A stretch of 64,000 nucleotides of DNA from Branchiostoma floridae (GCF_000003815.2 NC_049986.1:22995301-23059300), one strand, 5' to 3'; counted from the first letter of the stretch, positions 38,037-49,973 are shown. The notes: generated by a model not told the origin, from the letters alone. Made by a program: numbers and translations.

Positions 38037-38470
38037 ATTCCACTAGGACGGCGCTCTCGCCGCGATCTCTCTGCGACTTAATCCCTATCCGGTTCATTCG
38101 ACCCCCCCTTCGTATTTTCAAAACGGCTTACCGTAAAATCACCAAACTTGCAGGGGGTGATATGCTCGTCGAGTTGTATCAATCCTGAAATTTTAATATC
38201 ATTATGACGTAATATGACGTAATTAAGACGTCATTAATTGTTTTTTTAGCTAAAACGGGGAATTCCCATAATACCTACAAAATTGACATATCTCTCAATG
38301 AATTGTATAGAAAAGGAACGAATCTTTTGATACTTTGTGTGATTTGTTGTCTCCTCACTCACACTTTTACGTATTGTATGATATGCCCAGTGTGAAAGCG
38401 AAGGTTACACATATCCTATTTAGGTCGCAGTGAGATCGCAGCGCGATCGCCGTCTAATGGAAAGGGGGCC
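38037..38470 (+). mobile_element. MITE family A, copy 7, interrupted by an insertion
   Basis: The left end (TTCCACTAGGACGGCGCTCT) and the right two thirds (from about AATTGACATATCTCTCAATG to CTAATGGAAAGGGGGCC) match the family. Between them lie about 200 bp of unrelated sequence (about 38080-38280). The whole is enclosed by a direct repeat of about 42 bp of host sequence (37997-38036 and 38471-38514). Confidence 0.75.
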
Positions 38471-38514
38471 TTAAGTACAAGTTCACGCGATTGCGAGAGC
38501 CCTTTGGTAAGGCG

Positions 38515-41164
38515 GGGTAATCTGTGGCGGCTGTACGGGTGGGTATTGCCAGCTGTTGTACCGCATTTGTTCCCAATTTGGAGCCAATAAAGTATAGCCT
38601 CTACAAAGTAGCCATTGGCCAGAGGAATAAAGAGTTTGTTTTTGGACCTGTAAAGAAGGGTAAAGGTAGTCCCTGGCTATTTGAGGCCGTAGGGGCGGTG
38701 GGCTGTTATCTAATGTATATTGGCCGCGATATTAAAAATTGGAAGGAAAAGCCCAACCTTCTTCTTCCACCCACCCCTTTTACGTCATCAACAGAGGCCA
38801 TGTACCCATTTTAACCCTACTTGAATAAAGGAAAGTCGGGTTATGTGCCTTTTCGAAGGGCACAGCATCGATGACATGTCAGGGAATTCGAATACAATAC
38901 CTCTGGATCAAATACCTTGACTTAACCTTTGTTAGGACACCACTTTTGATCCACAGTTGTCAAGAAATGGTTATGTTACATATGTTTTACTTCAGTTTTA
39001 GCAAACTGAAAAACATACGCACCAAAATCAAATTTTCAAAAACTTTTGGAGGTATTGAAACTTTTTTGGTCTAAACCCAGCAGGAAAATGCCCGACTCGT
39101 TTTATATTGACCTTCGCCTTTAACGCAAATGCGTACGTGTGATATAAAATATGCCTTCTCCTCTTCGGATGTGAAGAATGTGTTCTCCTATGATGCATCA
39201 ATCGTGTCACCAGCTCGGTAAAAGGATGACTGAAATCCAAGCAAATCCATTTACTCGGACGCAGAATGCGCGCAGCTTCTCAACTCAAACTTTCCATTTG
39301 TACATATGGGTTGATAAAATACCTCCCCAAACCGCTATCTACCATTTCTCCGCGTGTCTAATCTATTTTCCGCTCCTTCTGTCCTATTTTGCTGGACCCG
39401 ATCGTAAAATTGGCACATAAAAAGGATATCAGCGCATAAACATGTAGGCGAAGCTCGGTTTTACTGGCCTTAACGTCTGTGGTGGATGGCTTTATCTCCA
39501 AGATGTCCCTTCTCAGGGCGTTATCGGAACATTTGGAAATTCATCACGTACTTAAGGAATTGTCGTGTAGTTTGGTGTACTTACACAGGCAAAATCTATT
39601 CTTCATCGTCAACTTTGTAGGTATTGATGAGATATTTCTTCATAACGAACAGATTACGTCTCTAGACAATAAACGACATGATAAAAATGAGGTCAACAGA
39701 CATTACATAACATAAAAATGAGGTCAACAGACATTACATAGCATAACGACAAATACTGTTCTTTGGCAGGATTTTTCAACCGTTTGAAATCTTCTATTCT
39801 ATGAAATGTTCCCCAGTCTAAAACCCATACTTCTGGCCCTAGGGTATTGAGCAATTTTCAGTGGAATATGTAGTAGTCCCCCACTGCTAGTACTTATCTA
39901 TAGCTTTGTGAATTGTATCGGAAAGGGTAGTTAACATGGCAACGGCCGCGGATAACTTCGACGGCGATAACTTTTATGATTGAAGCACTAAGTAAAGGAC
40001 TTAACTCGCTGTCGCAGACGCCTTATTCACGAAGTTTTGCGGGAAGTTGTCCGAATTCTAGTTCTTAAGGAAGTTTTTTTTCCGCAAAGGTACAATTTGT
40101 TGGGCTGAGAGAGTACCTGTTGTGCAGACGCCTTATTCACGAAGTTTTGCGGGAAGTTGTCAAGATTCTAGTTCTTAAGAAAGTTTGCTTCTGCTACGGT
40201 ATAATTTGTTGGTACCTGCTTTCAGGGCGTGACATTTTCGAAAATAAATGTACTGACTAACGATACTGGGCTGTAATTCAGAGGAGGAATGGAAGAACAT
40301 GTATTTGCGTGGATCTTTTGAGCCTGTAAGAAAGATTGTGCAGCAAAAATAAGAGCCTCGGTGTTGTAATGTGAGTACGCCTGTCCTTTTGGAATGCGGT
40401 ACTTTTAAATTATACGACATTTTCTTACCACTAACTACACCGCACTACAGAGCAATGAAAAATGTCATAATTTCGTGGTAAAGTCTTTTTGTGTGGCGTA
40501 AAAATTCAAACGACCCTTTGCAATCACGTTGTACAGAAACCAGACCATTATTTTCTTTTAACTTTATCGAAAATAATCATCTCGTTCATCATGATCAAAG
40601 CTTCATCCTCTTTTAATTTATACGAAGTAGCGAATAAATTGGGATTGTTCACACTACATTCGGTCGTGGTGTCAGTAAAGGATTGGAAAAGATCCCATTG
40701 TAGCAATGTGTGGTGTGTCATTTGCTACAACCATAGAAATAAATATGTGTAACCTTATATGACCTCCTAGTAGGGAATACATACAAGGCCAGTGGAAAGG
40801 AGTCGAAATTGACTTTGAACCTACGTCACTGAAGACAAGACGTGAAGACGTGTTCCTTGCAATGTCTCCAAAACTCGCCAGCTGGCGCTTCATAGGAAGA
40901 TGTGGAAAGTGAAGACATAAATAAGCTGGATTTTTTTGGACATCTGTTACCTTCCTCATGGCAGACTGCGGTCCCAAACGAAGCTTCTATAAATGGACTT
41001 ACTCAGACTTCGAGGCTCGTTTGACGCATGAGGCAGTACTCAGTAAGGGTAGTCCAACCCACTCTGTCTGTAGCCAGTCTCATGGCATCCTTCCATCCCC
41101 TATTTACTGTCTGGAGATCTCCGTCAATCGTATGTTGCGATTTCAAACGTGATAGAACCAGTCT
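38515..41164. other. Stretch without a recognisable gene; two small tandem repeats
   Basis: A 35-bp unit (AAAATGAGGTCAACAGACAT) is doubled at 39672-39742. A unit of about 112 bp (CAGACGCCTTATTCACGAAG, TTCTAGTTCTTAAG) is doubled at 40006-40215. Frames up to 101 codons have no recognisable features. Confidence 0.5.
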
Positions 41165-41432
41165 TCACATACAATTCAATCTCTACAATTGGATTTAAAA
41201 AATGTAACATCCATCACTTTTCTTCAGCGTCAATAGAAGAAATTGCCAGAACAATTCAATACAAGTACAGCTAGCTAGAAAAAAATGGTTGAAAACGTCT
41301 CCTAAGAAGAGTGACGGATGTCACTCAAAACGTCCGGAAGTAAATCTCCGTTTTTATCCAGTTGTAGAGATTTTATTGTAATTAGATACTGTTACCTGGG
41401 TGTACGTGTTTAACCTTCATAAACGTAACTTT
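41165..41432 (+). repeat. Dispersed hairpin repeat, copy 2 (inverted pair)
   Basis: The right half has AAGAAGAGTGACGGATGTCA, CTCAAAACGTCCGGAAGTAA and TTATCCAGTTGTAGAGATT, as at 7918 and 61468. The left half carries the reverse complement (CAATCTCTACAATTGGAT and ACTTTTCTTCAGCGTC), so the locus is an inverted pair about 70 bp apart. The stem GAGTGAC/GTCACTC is intact. Confidence 0.65.
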
Positions 41433-42080
41433 ACTATATCATCATCATCATTTGTCATCCTCGTGATGAGGTGGAATAAGTGAAGTATGACTTACTAACA
41501 TAATGAAATCATTTAGGGATGATTATAAAGAGTGAACGAAAGAAAGTATCTGAGTTTAGAATAACTTTTAAAACTCCCTCTCTGCTAAAAATGTGTTCGT
41601 GTTCCAGATATATATCAGCGACGATGTGACGATTAAGTGCACGCTTGAAATATCTGTTTTAAACCACAGATTGCAAACGAAATCAACCAAGAGATAACTG
41701 TAAAACTATACATGATAGTGACATTTCATTGACAAAAAAGCGTGCATTTCTGCCTATCCCCATACTCGCCGCTTCCAGCAAGGGAAGACTTTAATCCACA
41801 AACTGTTTACCCGGCCAAGCAGATCCATTTCCGGGCTTACGGGTGGTTTTAACGTCCCATCCAGCCGTTACAGAGTAGAGCGTAACCAAGCTTAAGGTCA
41901 ACAAGGTTAACGAGTCTCGTCCAATCTCGGCGTGATTGATGGTCTCGCGAGACTTGGGTCGCTGCGCGGGATTTGGGCGGCCATCATGGATTATCATGTC
42001 CTTCCACCGTGATCGTTGGAGCGGTCATTGGCAAAGATAACAGGAAAGAAGTGTGATTGATTGGCTGAGGGTAGGAAATT
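41433..42080. other. Stretch without a recognisable gene
   Basis: A short TCA-rich run (about 41440-41455) and a 68-codon minus-strand frame (41791-41997) without features. Confidence 0.4.
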
Positions 42081-42399
42081 CAGGGCTCGAAATCCTTTTT
42101 TTGCATACCTGCATTGGTGCAGGTAACATCGAAAATTACCTGCACCAGACAAATTTTACCTGCACCACTCTGAATTTAGGAAGTATGGATCATACTAAAA
42201 TAGTTGAGGAACCATTGCTATTTTTTTTAGCTAATAGTCAAGGCAGCTAATAACAATCCACATACATCATAGGAAATTTATGTATAAAACCCAATACATC
42301 TACCAGTGCAGGTTAGGTGCAGGTAGACACCAGAAATACCTGCACAGCTCCAATTTTACCTGCACTAACCTGCATATGCAGGTGGTATTTCGAGCCCTG
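42081..42399. mobile_element. hAT-like non-autonomous element
   Basis: 319 bp starting CAGGGCTCGAAAT and ending ATTTCGAGCCCTG, a perfect 13-bp inverted end of the CAGGG type usual in hAT elements. Both sub-ends are packed with TGCAGGT or ACCTGCA (at least eight), as expected for subterminal transposase sites. A clear 8-bp target duplication is not visible, since the flanks share only GAAAT, so the family call is tentative. Confidence 0.65.
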
Positions 42400-42644
42400 G
42401 AAATGTATCATGTCTACACTAATCCTAGCGCGAATAGAGCAATGACCTGTTAAGTATCGGTTGTTATTTCGTTAATTTGATTTTTTTTTAATATTTAGTG
42501 ATTACGCTGTCAAAATGTTTATGTGTCTACGATTGGTGCACCCCAAAGGCACCGTAGAAGTGATGGTTGTTATGCCATTTCACCACAGTGTATCTACCGA
42601 TATTGCTTTCCCGTGCAATTTTGCTCTCAAAATTCATCAACAGA

Positions 42645-42885
42645 ACATAAATGTGCAAGAATTATACCAACAAAATTACAGGGAAGAGGCCACAAACTCA
42701 TTGATATATCTACCCTGGTAATGCGAATATCAGAAATATGACTTTATTGTGATGATGGAACAAATAGAGGATTCGGCGTTTCGATTTTTTTCTTGAATAT
42801 AAATGTGCAAGAATCATACCAACAATTTTACTGGAAACAGATCACAAACTGGTGATATATCTGCACCGACGGTGCGAACATCTCA
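42645..42885. repeat. Two-copy local duplication, about 90 bp
   Basis: AATGTGCAAGAAT(T/C)ATACCAAC followed by a CACAAACT(C/G) and TGATATATCT segment occurs at about 42650-42735 and 42802-42885. Confidence 0.65.
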
Positions 42886-42899
42886 TTGTTCAAATTTAA

Positions 42900-44301
42900 A
42901 CAAATAAGGCTTGATTGGAATATTCACATGAAAATGGATTCTTATGGGGAAGTCTGGACCTTAGTGCACACAATTGCAGGTAGGGAACACACTGTCAGTC
43001 AATGATGAACTTCACGCATTCTATTTCATGATGTTCTCTTGATAAAATGTTACATAAAAAGTATACAAAAACCGAGCAAGTTGAATTGTTGTGACCAAAA
43101 GTGCAATGGCCTCCTTTCCAAGGGTTAATGATTATTGTGATCATCACAGGGGCAAACCGCTTTGTATCAGGTCCGGTAGACTTTCCCACTGCTCCACCAA
43201 CCTTCCCCAAGGTACATAGCTATATACTAGGTGATATGATGAGTAATGAAAACGCAGTTAGGAAGGCGTAAAATCCATCAAACTTTCTGTATTTTCTGAG
43301 CCAACCCTTCCTCTCAACATGTTTTAGCAATGAATGACATTATACGGATGTAACGAAGCCTCTAAGATCTTTTATCACACAGGATTATGAAAATGAAACA
43401 AAGAAGATTTTTAATTTCATAAGTTCGACGAAGATCATTATCAAGTACTGTACACGTATTGCACACGAAGTAAGAAAGCTGTTCAGCACAAACTATCACT
43501 TATGACTGGTTTATTGGAAACTTCTGCCCGATGGTTAATGATAAATAGATAACTAAATGGGATTCATGATTATCAGAAACCATATATAAGAAATGAAGAA
43601 AAATGGGGAAAAGCGTCAATGAGAATTATTTTGTTTTTCTTCCAATGCTGCTGTGATCTTGTGACAATCGTTTTACTTTATTTATAGATTTGCACATTTG
43701 TCGTTTTCGACATTACTGTATCCGTTAACCGAGGTGATAGATTTCCTGATTATATGAATAAATGCTAATGCGACGCGAGTCGATAGGTGGCAGCTCTGAA
43801 CAGACTTAACAGTGTATACATGTTTGTAGAGATATTAAAAGCAAAGCGTGCTTAGGGTAGCTGTAAATGAAATTATTTCCTTTACAACACTAGCGTAAAA
43901 ATATGATCTTCTAAAAACACAGTTGTGGTCTTTAAATCAGTTGTCTACAGTGTACTCTTTAGTGGTACAAATTAGTAACTTGACGCCACAGAAATTACTT
44001 TATCCATACTATGATAGCAAAGTGGCCGGGGGAACAGGCAGCGCATTTCTTCCACCCCTTGCTCAGATTAATCAAGTACTGAATAACATACAACAATAGA
44101 AACTTTAGAACAATCTAATACGTAAAAATACACATACAGCAAAGAACAACCACGTGCAAATATGTACATTGTATAAGAATAAAAACATATAATAATAGAA
44201 ACACTAGAATAATTCAATACGTAAACAAACACATACAACAAAAATAACCGCATACAAACATGTACAGTGACACTTTCAGATCTCCCAATAAAGGCACAGC
44301 G
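42900..44301. other. Downstream flank of gene A, no further gene seen
   Basis: This lies 3' of the stop codon of gene A and may include its untranslated end. A roughly 95-bp unit (ACAATAGAAAC, CAAT(C/T)(T/C)AATACGTAAA, ACACATACA) is doubled at 44085-44265. A/T-rich sequence further left has no coding feature. Confidence 0.4.
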
Positions 44302-47300
44302 TTATGGAGTGTCCTTCTCCTCCATGTTTATAGGTGACGGTTTTCTGGTTCGCCTTACGCCAATCTCAGGGGCCAGGTTGTTCACCTTCCTCTCGCTGAC
44401 TTCGTTGGACTCGCCCGGCTGCTTAGACGTGCTGGGCCCGTCAGTGTTCAAGGATGCCCTGTATCCAAAAAAACAACAACAGCAGAACAGTTACTGCAAT
44501 ATTATTCAAGCAGTGACGGAGTTTATTTAGAGACATAAAGACATAGATGTATAGAGACATCCACATTTTCGATGTCTGCAGCACATCTTGTTCACGGTGT
44601 GACCTCGTCTCGCGAGAGAACACGAGACTATGTCCAGACTTACGTAGATCGTATAAAATTCATTTTAAGAATGTTTTAGTAACTGTATTCAGACGTGAAT
44701 AAAGAGATTCTTTTTACACAACATCGGTTTATTCCACTGTCACCTTCTTCAGGGCAATTCTGACTGGTTCACCTTGTACTGCAGGACAGGTGTCGCTGTT
44801 CACAGTTCAGATGCGGTCACAAAACGTAAGCGACACCTGTCCTGCAGTACATGTGAACCAGTCAGAATTGCCCTGAAGAAGGTGACAGACGGTCACCGAA
44901 ACTTCGGTGTGAAATAAACCGATGGTTGTGTAAAAAGAGTCTCTTTATTCAGTGACGTACCAACCTGATGAAGTTATTCACGGATGTACTCAGACGTGAC
45001 TGATGAAACTCTTCAATGACCAGCTAAACATTAATCAATTAACTTTCCCTTGTGCTTTGATGAAGGTTAACCATTCAAGAAGGATAGTTACGCACAGTTC
45101 AAACTCAAATTCAGTTATAGATATTGAATTGTTTGTAATCTGTTCTTATGATTATTCTTGTTACTTTCTTTCCTTCTAATATTGGCTCGACAACTTTCAA
45201 GAGGGCGTTCACCTTAAATGTTTGTCCAAATGATTCTTGATTTCAATATTTGCGATATGTTTAGATTTGAAATGAAAACTAACTTGTCGCTAAAGTTCAT
45301 GTATTTATCAACCTATGAAAGTAATACATTGGTTCATATAGCGTTGTTAAATAGTTCATTACCTTTCGGAGTACCCACGTGACGGGCGTTGTGAGAATAA
45401 GTCAGATGTCTTCGTGGACATCGGCCCCACCTGTACAAAGAGGGTGGGGTTGTCAGAAAATTCAGCTTGTTTTTGCATTAAGGGCCTACTGACATTTTTA
45501 GTATTTGAGTCTCTCAACAACCATTGGATGCTTGTGGATAAGACTTACTCCTAATCATTATCGAAAATTAAAAGGGAAATACCCAAGACCACGTGGCTTA
45601 GAACATAACCAGATAAGCTGGCGTCCGTGAGCTATCCTGGTGATCAGCTTAGGCTGTGGTGCAAGGCAGACCCTAGCCTTTACATGTATGTCCCTACAGG
45701 GACAATGGAAAGCATTACTTGCTATTAAGATGAAGGCGCAGCACAAGGTTAAAAAGTCCATTTTCCCTGGCGGTCTTCTGCTAGGCTCTTTCGACAGGAA
45801 GTAATGGTGACAAAACTGTGTTAGGGAGATGGTCTAGGGCATGATTAGCTACATACTTTGCGTAGTCCGTCAGGTTGAGCAAACGACAGTTTTCAACTGT
45901 TTCATGGCTTTATCTACTAGACTTAGTGTAAGCTGTGCTTCAGGCACCAGTAAAACCTGAAACAAAGCGCACCTGGTTGACGGCCCGCTGATCGTAAGCG
46001 TCGCTCCTGAAGCACACCGTGACCGTCACGATGGATAGAATCCACTCCAGACACCCCACGATGGTCAGGGTGATCTCCTGGGCGAACAGGGCCGTGAAGC
46101 CACCAAAGCCAGACCAAGCCAGGTCTTTAGAGCTCTGCAGATCATATTGTCAGTTGTTTTATTCATTTATCTACAATTATTGATTGGATCTCAGTAACCA
46201 AACGCTGCTGTTGTTAGTGAGACGCTGATAGCATACTTTATTTCCTCACTCTATATAGCTGATGTCAGTATTCCATATTCACCTTGCGAGCTGTGTTATA
46301 TACTCGACTGGCAAAGCACGGAAGACAAAGATTACAGTTGAACACAAAATGTTCAATTTCCAATGACACCTAACTCCAACCTAAGACTATAGTTAACTCA
46401 GTGGAACTGTTCAAATTGAAGAAAGCAGAAAATTACCTCTACAAAACTAGCAACTGCAAGGCCGATCAGTCCGGGAGCGAAAACGATGATGTTGAGCATG
46501 GACATGGTAAGTATGGCGCCAATCTGAAGTAAAAAGACATGTCGTGAATATTTTGATAATTCATACCCAACCGGTCTAAAATACAGTCTACAAACTGACG
46601 TTAGCGACAGCAAAGGGGAGATAAAGTTTGGAAACAAAACATCAGTAATTTGCAGAAAGGTGGTCGCCGGACTCACCTTACGTTCGGCAGTTCGCCCCTC
46701 ACCTATCGAAGCCGCAAGGCTGCCAGCCACCAGGAACTTGTATCATAATAGAAGAGAACAAATTTAGAGAACAAAGTTAGTTTTTCATAAATACTATGCC
46801 TATGGTGCACGTGTGCAAATTCGGTTAAGTTAGTTATTTCGCAAAGACTATGGTGCACGTGTGCACGTGTTTCTAAAGACATAAAATACATATGGTCACA
46901 AATTCACAATCATTATGGTTATGTGTGCCGAAGTATGCATTAGAGTTTTTCTTGTCAAAGTTAGCGGCAAACTATAACGTTATACTGCAATTTAAAGCAT
47001 TGCCCTAGCATGCATGAATGTCAAACGTAGCGTAGTTTAAAAAAAACACTGTGGCAGGCTGTACCGTCAGCGCCTGTTCCGAATGTAAATAGCTCAAGAA
47101 TCTTACAATTATCATCTATAGACATGTACTTCAAAGTTTCTTACGAATAGACCTGTCCAGACACCAGCAGCGATGTAGAAGACTCTAAAGCCTCCAAGGT
47201 AGTAGAACCCATAGTAGGCTGATGGTGAATCAGACGGTACTCCGTGGCTAAATGTCAGGCCCGCGACGAAGTCTCCGATCCCGAGACAGATGGACACTAC

Positions 47301-47360
47301 CGACAGAAAGACCTGAAGTGCGCCCAGACCTCGCACGGAGCGGTACGGGAATGCTGCCAT
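44302..47360 (-). CDS. Gene A: single-module MS4A (CD20-like) four-pass membrane protein
   Basis: Six coding exons on the minus strand: 47360-47145 (start ATG; TM1 and start of TM2), 46736-46677, 46523-46437 (TM3), 46134-45973 (TM4), 45430-45363 and 44458-44302 (stop TAA). All borders are AG/GT and all phases agree. The total is 250 codons including the stop, a usual MS4A length. TM1 is within GLGALQVFLSVVSICLG. TM2 spans VFYIAAGVWTGLF plus FLVAGSLAASI. TM3 is around MSMLNIIVFAPGLI. TM4 is around ITLTIVGCLEWILSIV and ends in CFRS. The tail is hydrophilic and ends EEKDTP. MS4A/CD20 proteins are plasma-membrane or endosomal, with both ends cytoplasmic. The ligand is unknown here. Exon 1 (noncoding) is at about 48876. 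The last two exons are inferred from splice sites and phase, and the family call rests on membrane layout plus the GSL-type motif after TM2. Confidence 0.75.
44695..44955. repeat. Long foldback inside the last intron of gene A
   Basis: Left arm (about 44695-44796) and right arm (about 44829-44955) are complementary over roughly 100 bp, through CACCTGTCCTGCAGTAC / GTACTGCAGGACAGGTG. The right arm contains CCTGAAGAAGGTGACAGACG then GTCACCGAAACTTCGG, the hairpin motif also found in the 20.3-22.3 kb array. It lies between coding exons ending at 45363 and starting at 44458. Confidence 0.8.
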
Positions 47361-47372
47361 CTCCGACTGGAT

Positions 47373-48875
47373 CTGTTGTGTGGGCAATGTTTATAGCTTG
47401 TTAAGCCATTTCCTCTTATGCCAGGCACACTGGTCTTATTGCACGCTCAACAATTGCTAAGAATATAAAATTGTACAAGGCAGGGGAGAATGTTAAAGCA
47501 AGGAGATACAGCGCACTTCGCCGCGGAGCAACCCCTGGCAAAACAGCCAGAAACTGCACTACGGAAGTATGGACACATGTACACATACACGCCCTACTTC
47601 AAGTTGTTTGGGGTGGGGTAGGGTGTTGACAATCAAAGGGGCAACAAAAGTTATTAAGTCATTGTAGAGGGCCATTTTTGCCTTATCCGAGGAGCACATT
47701 CTTTCCTAATGTGTTGTCTCAAATCAACACATCTGAGTAGAAAACCTGATGTTGCTGTCTAGCGTGATAATACAAACATCCGTACGTAGCGACCGACTTT
47801 TCTTGTGTACCGTGGGTCAAGGACGAAAAACTATTAGGTGAAAACAAGCCACCATCTATTCAGGAAATCACCTATTGTCCTAAATAAACAACACGAGCGA
47901 AAGATAAATGGGTTATTGAACCGACTGCGTTCCATTTACTTGCTTTTATGGCTGAGAGTTTCTTTATACAGCAAACAAAGAGAGCGGGTCGCGTACGTGA
48001 AGAATTTGTATGTTAGCCTTCAAACAGCGACTGAATGATACGGAAAGAATGGGGGAATTGTCGTTTATCAATACGACTTTTTCAAAACAACTACCGCGGT
48101 TTTTAGTGTAACCCTGGTGAGAATGAATCAACGTTAACAAATCTTGATTATTTATCAACAAATCGTACAAAAACTTTAGCTGGTGGTTAATTTTCACACA
48201 TATAATCATCTAATAGTTTTTATGTACATGAAAAAGCCCCTTTATACATAGAGTTTATATTAGTTCCTCTTCTTCCGTTTATGCCCGACTGCCGGCAAAT
48301 CGGCAATGATTGTTCTCTTTGAAACATTCCATTGTTGGTCATAAGATTACCACTATAAGCCGTGTAAGAAGTAGCAGCTCTACTCTGTTATACGTCTACT
48401 AGACGACTATTGGTACTTAAACATTATGTACACATTATCATGAATACCAACTTTGCTGAAACTGATTAAGTTGAGTAGTATAGGTTAAGGTTTCGTCCGT
48501 CCAAACAGACACATTTTGTGAGTGGTCATGATTAACTTTTCGTTGTTTTCATTTTTATGCCAATTTTTCCGTATTCACGAGTTCACGCTACGGAGTATTA
48601 GAGTTGGATAACATTTAAATTCCGTGCACATTACCAATTAGCAATGGCAATGCATCGTATTTTCATTTTATAGTAGAATTCTTCATTATTTGCAGAACAA
48701 ACTAGACTTCCCCCAGCTTATTCAAACCTATCATTTAATTTCATTCTCCCAACCAATGGTTTATCGAATAGGCAATAAAAAGCTTTATATATAATCAATA
48801 GAATACAGTTAACATGTATAGTATGATTAGCAAGATAATCATAGAATGTTAAACTGCATTAGATGTATCCCTTAC
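47373..48875 (-). other. Intron 1 of gene A
   Basis: Lies between the noncoding first exon (donor after 48876) and the first coding exon (acceptor before 47372). It contains no further exon-like segment of this family. Short frames on either strand inside it are not supported. Confidence 0.5.
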
Positions 48876-49070
48876 CTTGTACCTCTTGTTTGCTGTTGAC
48901 CTTAAGTTGTCCCTAAGTGCACCAGGCGTCACCTTGGAGACTGAAGATTAATTAACCTTGATTATGCTCGTAGTGCGCATGCCAGTCCTTGAAGGGGTGG
49001 AGCCTATGCTCCGGCCAGTCACGTGTCACAAAAGTAAACATGGCGGAAGAACGCAGCTCGTGATGTTACG
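48876..49070 (-). promoter_or_regulatory. Noncoding first exon and promoter-like block of gene A
   Basis: Read on the minus strand, the exon end TACAAG is followed by donor GTAAGGG. Upstream, 48928-49070 matches the block in front of C at 58515-58670. Shared pieces (plus-strand spelling) are GTCACCTTGGAGA, GTGCGCATG, AAGGGGTGGAGCCT, GTAAACATG and CGTGATGTT, in the same order and spacing. GGGGTGG resembles a GC/CACCC box. CACGTG-type and CCAAT-type elements are present in one copy each. The transcription start is not fixed. Confidence 0.55.
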
Positions 49071-49973
49071 TCTTCTGGGCAGCATAGGCATGGGCTAAAT
49101 GATGCCTTTTACAAACGTACTGCTCTGTTGATGCTATTTTCTTTAATTAAGATCTGATATAAGTCTTGACGCATCTGATACATCTGAACAGTAACGTTTA
49201 TTGAAATGATTCGCGATTATTTTGTATTTCACTATATTTCGAGCTTAGCATATACAATTTCTGTTTATCTAATTTTTGGAAATTCTTTGTAAAAAAACAA
49301 CGTATATCGGTTGATGACATCAAAAACGAATTTAATGGCTACATCAATAGGACTGCGGGCGATAATGTACGATTTGAAATCCCTGTAGCTGAGTAATTTA
49401 TATATATTTGTGAAGTACAAAATATGTGAAGTACAAACAGCAAAGACAAAATGCTCATAATTGAAGGGCAATTTATTATTTACATATTTGCTTGCACATT
49501 CATAGGCAATAACTATTTTAAAAAATCTTTTCATTTAAATTCTATACGCCGTTATGGTTTGATCATAATCATCGATCTATATAGCTAAAGCCAGCAGAAA
49601 GGTAAAGATATTTGATTACAGTAACAACAGCACATACGGACATCAAATACCAAATGATTTTGTGTCATACAGAGGCTGTTTCAATTACATCATATCAAAC
49701 TCAAACACCTAAGTGATTTATCGGGACCAACGGCGTTTGAACAGCAAAGGTAAGTGCACTGTGAGTCATTAACATAGATAACTAATTCAGCGAGAGACTA
49801 GAGCTTAACATTTTCACAACTTGTACTTTTCTAAAGCAGTACTATATTTAGTTGGGCCCCATTACAATGTGTTTAAAATAGAATTAGAATCGCCACAGCA
49901 AAAAAAAAAAGTCCAAGCTCTAATTGTCAAAGGTGGTCTACTAGATACATTTTGTAGCCACCCCTAGAAAGGA
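49071..49973 (-). other. 3' flank and probable untranslated end of module B
   Basis: Sequence just left of the B stop resembles that left of the D stop (59535-59709): GAGAGACTA, TTAACATTTTCACA or ATAACATTTTCACA, GCAGTACT and AATTAGAATCG. The match outside coding sequence shows that B and D were duplicated with their 3' ends. A minus-strand AATAAAT occurs near 49470. Confidence 0.5.

Noticed and set aside
44862-44910. Full hammerhead ribozyme
   Set aside because: CTGAAGA, a stem and GAAAC are present, but I could not find a closing third stem or a U-H cleavage site in the right place, so only the shared hairpin is reported.
45923-46117. 64-codon minus-strand frame rich in Trp, His and Arg
   Set aside because: It is the wrong frame of the TM4 exon of gene A (45973-46134) and runs through its splice donor.
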